Shown here in pieces: positions 30,797 through 36,215 of a DNA stretch of 36,215 nucleotides. A model generated the notes under the pieces. It was not told the origin of the DNA. It worked only from the letters and a program-made list of their open reading frames with translations, and did not search any database. The DNA is taken from positions 1-36,215 of the forward strand of contig CAIJXJ010000079.1 in the NCBI GenBank assembly GCA_903824575.1. Reading direction: 5' to 3'. The translations under genes were made by a program, and so were the position numbers. How positions within the stretch are numbered: position 1 is the first letter of the stretch; every line of letters starts with the position of its first letter. The stretch comes from an uncultured Methylobacillus sp. Its GTDB lineage: Bacteria > Pseudomonadota > Gammaproteobacteria > Burkholderiales > Methylophilaceae.

Positions 30797-31081
30797 ATGC
30801 AGAAATGCCAAGATGTACTTAGTACTTTCGATTCACTACCCGATTCGGCTAACGTAAGACAACCAGTTGTTGAGGCGTTATTTGCCTGTTCAGCTGCGAC
30901 AGTATGGCGAATGGTTAAACGAGAGACGTTACCCGCACCTCGGAAAATATCGCCACGAATCAATTGCTGGAACGTAGGGCAATTGCGTTACGTTTTAATG
31001 GGCAGTGCTACAGAGTGCCGAACAGGCCATAAGAAGGAGACAAGGAAGCGTTTTGAGGACAACAACCAGAAAGCGAATTGA
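30797..31081 (+). CDS. AlpA-like DNA-binding regulator/excisionase
   Basis: A 94-residue protein resembling the MerR-fold AlpA/excisionase group of P4-like elements: VVEALFACSAATVWRMVKRETLPAPRKISPRINCWNVGQLRYVL has the winged-helix pattern (S-x-x-T-x-x-R-x-V-x-x-G-x-x-P-x-P-x-x-x-x-x-x-x-x-W) with W and RP-like residues in order. In P4 relatives AlpA controls integrase expression or excision. AGAAGGAG precedes the ATG at 30797 by about six bases; the longer reading from 30746 lacks a site. It is the first gene to the right of the tRNA. Confidence 0.78.
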   Translation: MQKCQDVLSTFDSLPDSANVRQPVVEALFACSAATVWRMVKRETLPAPRKISPRINCWNVGQLRYVLMGSATECRTGHKKETRKRFEDNNQKAN

Positions 31082-31113
31082 AAATGAAGAGATCTAGACC
31101 TTTAGAAACAACA

Positions 31114-31135
31114 ACGCCCGGCGGCAACCGGGCGT
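31114..31135 (+). terminator. Hairpin between AlpA-like gene and next gene
   Basis: ACGCCCGG (31114-31121) pairs perfectly with CCGGGCGT (31128-31135) over a 6-base loop. No T-run follows, so it may be an attenuator or RNA-stability element rather than a full terminator. Confidence 0.5.
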
Positions 31136-31164
31136 CAATTCACAAAACTCCTACGAGGACAATC

Positions 31165-31797
31165 ATGAATAAGGTAAATATTAGCACATCGTTTTATGGT
31201 ATTGACAACCTATTTGCGGATTTCAGCAATTTATTACCCTTTGCCCATGCGGCTCTTGTCAGAGAAGGGGTATTCAAAAAGTGCTGCAATTGTGGCGATA
31301 ACCTAGTTGCAAACAATGGGGCGAATGTTGCCCGTATCGAGTCGAATGTGGATGGAGAGGAGTGGGCATTTTTTCATCCGATATGCCCAGTCTGCGCGGC
31401 GACAGTAGATTCGGACAAGCTGGAACTTTCATCAGAGGACTGTATCCCTGTACCTGGAAATGAGTCTGCAAGACGCGAACTGATTAAGATCGTGAGAGAA
31501 CTTGCTATAGAGGAATTCGTGCAGCAGGTAGGCTATCCGGTAGCGATTAAACCTCTAGCTCTCGACCCTATGGGTACCTCAGGCCTAATTCGCACAGAGG
31601 GAAAATCTTATCCGGCCTTTATACCCTGGAAGGATACCGATCCATTACTCATTGGTGGTCAGGTAGTAGAGGATGCTCTGGTCGTCTCCAAATCAGTGCT
31701 TGCCGGGAAGACAACGATTGAAGAGATTTTTGGCAATACAGTACTAGTCTCTACCGATGACCAATTGGGTCGTGAACTGGCGAAAGGATGCAATTAA
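31165..31797 (+). CDS. Unrecognised zinc-finger-like protein of the element
   Basis: A 210-residue protein, start MNKVNISTSFYGIDNLFADF, with GAGGA upstream of the ATG at 31165. A treble-clef-like cysteine arrangement (CCNCGDN, then FHPICPVCAATVD about 35 residues later) suggests one structural zinc site. The remainder contains no known catalytic motif. Its stop overlaps the ATG of the primase-helicase gene, so the two are coupled, which hints at a role in element replication. I cannot name the family. Confidence 0.68.
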   Translation: MNKVNISTSFYGIDNLFADFSNLLPFAHAALVREGVFKKCCNCGDNLVANNGANVARIESNVDGEEWAFFHPICPVCAATVDSDKLELSSEDCIPVPGNESARRELIKIVRELAIEEFVQQVGYPVAIKPLALDPMGTSGLIRTEGKSYPAFIPWKDTDPLLIGGQVVEDALVVSKSVLAGKTTIEEIFGNTVLVSTDDQLGRELAKGCN

Positions 31798-34139
31798 TGT
31801 CACATCCTTTTGTAACGAAATTCCCCGATGTCCATTGCTCAAGTGCCATGGTGATCGGGAAGTCATGGCCAGAGGTGTTCACCAGTCTTCAAAAGGTCAA
31901 GGCGGTCTCGGACAAGAAGACCTCAGCCCTAATCAAGATGGCTAAGTTCGGCGACCAGGTTTCTGGCAAGGGTTCCCTTAAGCACGATGGCAACCTTATT
32001 GAACTATGGGGAATCGAAGGAGACTATGACGGCGAAGAGGTGTCTATCGAGGATGGCCAGAAGTTACTCGAGCAGCACGGTATTCGGGCGATTCTCTACA
32101 CATCATGGTCCAGTACGCCGGAGAAGCCTCGATGGAGGGTTCTGGCGCCGCTGTCGCGTCCTTGCCCTAAGGATGATCACGTACGCCTTGTGGCGCGGCT
32201 CAACGGCGCCCTGGGTGGCATTCTGGCAGGAGAGTCATTCACGTTGTCGCAAGGGTATTTTGTCGGCAGGAACCCGGGTCAGCCATACACATGTGTTAGC
32301 ACTTTTGGTGACCCGGATAAGGGTGAATGCATCGACGTACTCGACAGTCTTGACGCCATCTCGAGGGGTAAGATTGACAGCGGTTTGGTGCGAGGTCCAG
32401 ACATGGCTGATCGAATCCGTAAACCTGGTGGGACTTCAGAATGGATTGCGGAATTGTTGGATGGTGAAGATCTACATGGCAACAGTCTACGAATCGTCGG
32501 CCGTATGGTCGCCCAAGGCATTGATGCTAAAACTATAAAGGACACCTTTGAGAGTTGGCAAGATGAGATGGTCGACGCACGAGGCGAAACGCGCGTTGCT
32601 GAGCTTTTGGGAGATGAACTAGACCGGATGATTAGTGGGGCACTGGCGAAAGGATATGCACCGAAGTCTGTCGATGAACTGGAAGTAGCCATTGCCAATT
32701 GCAATGAGTGTGAGGAGGCCATTCGCATGATTGCGGCTGGGCGACTCTCAAGTAGTACAGAAGAAACACTCCTCCGGAAGGCCAGGGATAAGTTCAATAT
32801 CCCGCTTCAGGCGCTCCGGACTGATCTGCAAAGGTTGAAACAGGCTGGTGAGAGCAACCGTGACCAACTTGCCCTTGCTATCAAGGTAATTGAAGCGTTT
32901 GGCGCAGAGAATCTCTTATTTGGTCAGTCAAGCTTCTGGAAATGGGATCCCAAGGGTGTCTGGCGACAGGTTGATGACCGCGAGATAAAGGCTGTCATCC
33001 ATGATGTGATCAGGGCTAGCAACACGGATGTAACCAAGAACACGGTTGATGGGATTGTTGACCTTATCAAAACCGAGTTGTTCAAGGACGTCGCCAACCT
33101 GTTCAATCGGCAATCAGGCACCTTCATCAATACGGCGAACTGCACTCTCGTTTGTAATAAGGGTACATGGGAGGCTCGTCCGCCTCGCCGCGAGGACTAC
33201 ATCACGGTGCAGATCCCCGTCGCCTATGACCCTGATGCGAAATGCCCCCGGTTTATGCAGTTTTTAGATGAAATATTTGAAGGGGATGAAGACAAGGCAA
33301 GTAAAAAGTATTGCGTCCTCGAGGCCATCGGCTATTCGCTGACAACGGGGACCGAGTATGAAAAGTTCATGCTCTTGATCGGGTCGGGTGCCAACGGTAA
33401 GTCTGTATTGTTATCGGTCCTTGAGGAGTTGGTTGGGCCAGACTTGGTTTCTGCCGTTCAGCCAAACAGATTCGACAATCAGTTCCAACGAGCCCACCTA
33501 GCTGGTAAGTTGGTAAATATCGTGACAGAGATTTCAGAGGGCGCAGAGATCGCTGATGCCCAACTTAAGGCGATCGTTTCAGGTGAATTGACCACTGCAG
33601 AGCATAAACTCAAGCCGCCGTTTGACTTCAGGCCGTATTCGACATGCTGGTTCGGCACTAACCACATGCCACACACCAGGGACTTTTCTGATGCCCTGTT
33701 CCGTCGTGCGATTATCCTGAAATTCAACAACAAGTTCTCTGACGGTAAATGCGATCCACATCTGAAGGAAAAGTTGAGGCAAGAACTGCCAGGCATCCTC
33801 AATTCTGCATTGGAGGGTTACGAGAGTCTTTGCGTGTTTGGTGGATTTACCCCGCCCAAGGAATCGACGGATGCCGCGAAGGAATGGAGGCTTGAATCAG
33901 ACCAGGTCGCACAGTTTGTTGCTGATGAGTGTGTGCTTCAGCCAAACTCGCCTGTCGAATCATCGGCACTGTATTCAAGCTATAAATACTGGGCCGAGGC
34001 AGCAGGGATACGCCGGATACTGGGCAGAAGGGGCTTTACTGACCGCCTCGTGCGCTTGGGAGGGACGATGTGCCGTGGGACAGGAGGGAGACGCATGATC
34101 GCTGGATTTGCGCTTAATCCTGATATTTACATTCAGTAA
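31797..34139 (+). CDS. P4-family phage/plasmid primase-helicase
   Basis: A 780-residue replication protein. The N-terminal part carries an archaeo-eukaryotic-type primase pattern (GIEGDYDGEEVS near residue 75, then ILYTSWSSTPEKPRWRVLAPLSRPC). The C-terminal part is a D5_N/P4-type superfamily 3 helicase with Walker A LIGSGANGKSVLLSVL (about 528-541), a downstream acidic motif (VTEISEGAEI), and the sensor CWFGTNHMPHTRDFSDALFRRAIIL. Proteins like P4 alpha prime and unwind from an adjacent iteron origin, and such a structure lies immediately downstream. AAGGA eight bases before supports the ATG at 31797; the ATG at 31788 is an alternative. Confidence 0.9.
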   Translation: MSHPFVTKFPDVHCSSAMVIGKSWPEVFTSLQKVKAVSDKKTSALIKMAKFGDQVSGKGSLKHDGNLIELWGIEGDYDGEEVSIEDGQKLLEQHGIRAILYTSWSSTPEKPRWRVLAPLSRPCPKDDHVRLVARLNGALGGILAGESFTLSQGYFVGRNPGQPYTCVSTFGDPDKGECIDVLDSLDAISRGKIDSGLVRGPDMADRIRKPGGTSEWIAELLDGEDLHGNSLRIVGRMVAQGIDAKTIKDTFESWQDEMVDARGETRVAELLGDELDRMISGALAKGYAPKSVDELEVAIANCNECEEAIRMIAAGRLSSSTEETLLRKARDKFNIPLQALRTDLQRLKQAGESNRDQLALAIKVIEAFGAENLLFGQSSFWKWDPKGVWRQVDDREIKAVIHDVIRASNTDVTKNTVDGIVDLIKTELFKDVANLFNRQSGTFINTANCTLVCNKGTWEARPPRREDYITVQIPVAYDPDAKCPRFMQFLDEIFEGDEDKASKKYCVLEAIGYSLTTGTEYEKFMLLIGSGANGKSVLLSVLEELVGPDLVSAVQPNRFDNQFQRAHLAGKLVNIVTEISEGAEIADAQLKAIVSGELTTAEHKLKPPFDFRPYSTCWFGTNHMPHTRDFSDALFRRAIILKFNNKFSDGKCDPHLKEKLRQELPGILNSALEGYESLCVFGGFTPPKESTDAAKEWRLESDQVAQFVADECVLQPNSPVESSALYSSYKYWAEAAGIRRILGRRGFTDRLVRLGGTMCRGTGGRRMIAGFALNPDIYIQ

Positions 34140-34143
34140 TTCA

Positions 34144-34290
34144 GTGACGTGAGTGACGTGAGTGACGCGTATTTCTAGATTATTGTGGTTTTTAAAGGTA
34201 TATGTTTGGGGAGTAAATCCTTCTTATGAATATATCTCTACCTATACAAGATAATCTAGAAATACGCGTCACTCGCGTCACTCACGTCAC
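34144..34290. repeat. 40-bp inverted repeat with iterons; candidate replication origin
   Basis: The left arm 34144-34183 and the right arm 34251-34290 are reverse complements at 39 of 40 positions and flank a 67-base AT-rich spacer. Each arm carries tandem GTGACGTGA-type 9-mers (left: GTGACGTGA twice, then GTGACGCG) followed by TATTTCTAGATTAT. Position directly after the primase-helicase gene and iteron architecture suggest the origin (ori/crr-like) of the element. A MITE-like insertion or a bidirectional terminator are alternatives. Confidence 0.72.
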
Positions 34291-34318
34291 CCCGATCCTA
34301 AGCGAAGGATGACACTAA

Positions 34319-34666
34319 ATGAACAAGTATCTACGGCCACTACCGTTTCCCCTCGGCAGCCCTCAGCGCCGACGGTGCATTGATCACATGATGGCCTATG
34401 CCCACATCTCGTACAGGGAGGCCGTGGCCAAGGTGGTTGCAGCAAACAAGGTCGCCAGGGACACACCTCTGCGTGGTGAGCGGTGCGGTGCCAGGACGCG
34501 AAGGGCGACATCGTGCATGTGTAAGGCGATGGCCAACGGTCGCTGCAAGTACCACGGCGGTATGTCTACCGGCCCCAAGACGGAGGAGGGTAGACGGAAT
34601 GCCATGGCCAATCTGAAACCCTTCGCGCCGGTGCGTCATGAGGTTCGAGAAACAGAATGTTGTTGA
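34319..34666 (+). CDS. HGGxSTG-domain protein, phage/mobile-element type
   Basis: A 115-residue basic protein with the compact cysteine-rich signature found in many phage and satellite genomes: ERCGARTRRATSCMCKAM, then NGRCKYHGGMSTGPKTEEGR. The spacing of four Cys and one His suggests a small zinc-binding fold. Function is unknown; a DNA- or RNA-binding role is plausible from its charge. AAGGA upstream supports the ATG at 34319. It follows the putative origin by about 30 bases, and the family's usual phage context supports mobile-element origin for the region. Confidence 0.8.
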   Translation: MNKYLRPLPFPLGSPQRRRCIDHMMAYAHISYREAVAKVVAANKVARDTPLRGERCGARTRRATSCMCKAMANGRCKYHGGMSTGPKTEEGRRNAMANLKPFAPVRHEVRETECC

Positions 34667-34794
34667 CTGGGGAAGCTTCACGCGCACGCGCGTCATGGGC
34701 TTCTAGGGGTGTAATGTAGTTTTCAAGTCTGATGGGGTGCCCCTTACCTCCCCGGAAGACACTTTTTTTGACTTTTTATGAAGGAATTATTTGT

Positions 34795-35067
34795 ATGATT
34801 AATGACGCATTGTTTAAACACGTGGCTTCAAATGAACTTCCGGCATCTATGTACCAGATGCTGGAACCTCATCTCGATTCGTTGTTGGAAAGCTATCGAG
34901 ACAGTGAAGCAATGGGCGATCAACTCGCGACACTGGAATATCTCGATTTAGGTCGTCGGTTCCGGACACTCCGGGCTGAGTTTGAGGAAACGCGTGATGC
35001 AGACTGGCCGGCATTTGCACGTGAAAACTGGCCTGAAATTGACGAGCACTTCACTATCGGTTCCTGA
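34795..35067 (+). CDS. Unrecognised small acidic protein of the element
   Basis: A 90-residue acidic protein starting MINDALFKHVASNELPASMY; AAGGA lies upstream of the ATG at 34795. Predicted helical (MLEPHLDSLLESYRDSEAMG, then LDLGRRFRTLRAEFEETRDADW). No motif is recognised. It stands alone between the HGGxSTG gene and the recombinase, with codon use similar to the element genes. It could be an anti-restriction or regulatory protein, but nothing in the sequence decides this. Confidence 0.62.
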   Translation: MINDALFKHVASNELPASMYQMLEPHLDSLLESYRDSEAMGDQLATLEYLDLGRRFRTLRAEFEETRDADWPAFARENWPEIDEHFTIGS

Positions 35068-35086
35068 TGTTATCTGAGTAGGGGTC

Positions 35087-35119
35087 TACCGCAGATGGTG
35101 GCAAACATCATCTGTGGTA
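35087..35119. repeat. Imperfect inverted repeat downstream of the small acidic gene
   Basis: TACCGCAGATGGTG and CATCATCTGTGGTA pair over 14 positions with two G-U compatible mismatches and a 5-base loop. It may be a terminator for the preceding gene or a recombinase site. Confidence 0.45.
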
Positions 35120-35249
35120 CGACCGTGATTCTTTAAAACCTACTCACCTGTAGTGACATAGGGCCTATACTAAAACCCCTCAGAAATTCCCCGTTTCTCC
35201 CATTGATTTCATTAGTTTTCTTCAATCGATTTCCAGTTATACCAATACA

Positions 35250-35273
35250 GTTGTTATGGTATGATTGGCTGGA
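35250..35273. promoter_or_regulatory. Inverted repeat in the recombinase promoter region
   Basis: ATACCA and TGGTAT flank a 12-base centre shortly before the serine recombinase ribosome site. This is a possible operator or recombination half-site pair. Coordinates are approximate to a few bases. Confidence 0.35.
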
Positions 35274-35293
35274 ACTAATTGAGGAGAATCGAC

Positions 35294-35935
35294 ATGACTG
35301 CCAAAGCCGCGAAAAAAGTAGCAATCTACGCCCGGGTATCAACCGATAGTCAGACTACCGAGAACCAACTAGTGGAGCTCAGGGATGTGTCTGAACGTAT
35401 GGGCTGGGAGGTCGCCGGCGAATACGTAGATCAGGCAATCAGTGGCGCTAAGGGTCGTGACCAGAGGCCGGCGTTTGATCAGTTGTTGCGAGGCGCCACT
35501 CGCCGTGAGTTCGATATTGTGGCCGCGTGGTCTGTTGATCGCTTGGGTCGCAGCCTCCAGCATCTCGTTGAGTTCCTGAATGAGATCCACGGCAGCGGAG
35601 TCGATCTGTACCTCCACCAGCAAGGCATCAACACAGCTACGCCAGCCGGTAAAGCTCTTTTCCAGATGTGCGGCGTGTTCGCAGAGTTTGAGAGGTCGAT
35701 TATCCGTGAGAGAGTCCTCAGCGGTATCGCCAGGTCCAAGGTGAAAGGTACGAAGTCTGGAAGGCCGCACGGTAGACTGGCCAATCTTGCCAACCCAGAA
35801 CCCCTGGTGCTGCAAGCACGAGCCGAGGGCAAAGGGATGATCAAGATAGCGAAGGAGCTAGGCATCGGTGTCAGCACAGTCCAGCGCATCGTTAAGCTGA
35901 ACCAGCAAGCACCTGAAGAGGGGCTCCAAACGTAG
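35294..35935 (+). CDS. Small serine recombinase (resolvase/invertase family)
   Basis: A 213-residue serine recombinase. The catalytic domain opens with KVAIYARVSTDSQTTENQ (nucleophilic Ser in VSTDSQ) and continues with the conserved Arg-containing ...WSVDRLGRSLQHLVEFL and AEFERSIIRERVLSGI. The C-terminal helix-turn-helix is preceded by GRPHGR and ends with AKELGIGVSTVQRIVK. GAGGAG eight bases before supports the ATG at 35294. Length is that of resolvase/invertase enzymes, not of large serine integrases. It is the only recombinase visible in the element, so it may resolve or invert DNA rather than perform tRNA-site integration. Confidence 0.93.
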   Translation: MTAKAAKKVAIYARVSTDSQTTENQLVELRDVSERMGWEVAGEYVDQAISGAKGRDQRPAFDQLLRGATRREFDIVAAWSVDRLGRSLQHLVEFLNEIHGSGVDLYLHQQGINTATPAGKALFQMCGVFAEFERSIIRERVLSGIARSKVKGTKSGRPHGRLANLANPEPLVLQARAEGKGMIKIAKELGIGVSTVQRIVKLNQQAPEEGLQT

Positions 35936-36215
35936 TTCATACCGATCACGGCGGCACCATGCTGATGAGCCGGTCTCAACGACGGCTTTGTGCTTATCTG
36001 CAGCCGTTCGCGATCTGCCTACCAAGGGCTGTTCTGCAGACATACCAGACGTCGAAGAGTTGAGGCCAGAGGACGGCAACCGGCCAATGGACTAAACCGC
36101 TCGCGCGGTAGGGGTGGCTCCGGTTGATACCGGTTGTATTTGAACTTTCGGAAGCTTGAAACTGGGGATCTGTTCCCTATGTTGGAAGTGAGGCAATCCG
36201 CCTTATTTCACGACA
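35936..36215. other. Non-coding tail of the window
   Basis: No supported gene in the last 280 bases. A short hairpin CCGGT-TGAT-ACCGG is visible at about 36120-36134. I find no copy of the tRNA-Ser 3' end, so the right boundary of the element is probably beyond the window. Confidence 0.4.

Noticed and set aside
30465-36215. CRISPR array or anti-phage defence island
   Set aside because: No regularly spaced repeats, cas genes or recognised defence nucleases were found; the repeats at 34144-34290 form an inverted pair, not an array.

Overview
The window looks like a bacterial chromosome segment, most probably from a betaproteobacterium of the Nitrosomonadales type (Methylophilaceae or Gallionellaceae-like). 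The reasons are the PQQ precursor peptide, the HrpA, RbgA, RmuC, HslR and YbcJ set, the PEP-CTERM/exosortase-type acyltransferase and the abundant c-di-GMP enzymes. This placement is inferred from gene content only. Most of the window is moderately GC-rich; the last 6 kb is visibly less so.

Region 1 (about 1-16.9 kb) is largely housekeeping. It holds a class I aminotransferase, a HicAB toxin-antitoxin pair, a minus-strand run rbgA-ychJ-tas, and a stand-alone 23-codon pqqA with its own terminator. These are followed by the RNA helicase gene hrpA, which carries a REP-like palindrome inserted in frame. Next come a two-gene PAS-domain unit, a fused phosphotransferase/P-loop kinase, and rmuC. A tightly packed run follows: a 58-codon ORF, moaD, moaE, a Lon-like protease and hslR. 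A convergent ybcJ-like gene closes the region.

Region 2 (about 17.0-26.2 kb) is the most unusual part. Six minus-strand genes follow each other with overlaps or gaps of 2 to 10 bases: a GAF-domain membrane-fusion-like protein, a PqqD-like/HlyD-like protein, a SecA-derived protein, an unknown protein, a PAS-GGDEF diguanylate cyclase and an exosortase-associated (FeeM-like) acyltransferase. The SecA-derived protein has lost both the Walker A and Walker B residues and ends at the NBD1/NBD2 boundary. A large GGDEF-EAL protein, with a degenerate GGDEF motif and an apparently intact EAL domain, is transcribed divergently. The block looks like a membrane or export-associated apparatus coupled to c-di-GMP signalling and N-acyl chemistry, with several components reduced to non-catalytic forms.

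Region 3 (26.3-30.2 kb) contains a GIY-YIG protein and a co-oriented cassette: a minimal J-domain protein, three unrecognised proteins (two with acidic tails) and a DEDDy 3'-5' exonuclease.

Region 4 (30.4-36.2 kb) begins with tRNA-Ser(GGA). Beyond it lies what looks like an integrated P4/satellite-like element: an AlpA-like regulator, a zinc-finger protein, a primase-helicase, a 40-bp iteron-containing inverted repeat that is a good candidate replication origin, an HGGxSTG protein, a small unknown protein and a serine recombinase. The far end of the element is not visible, and no second copy of the tRNA 3' end was noticed.
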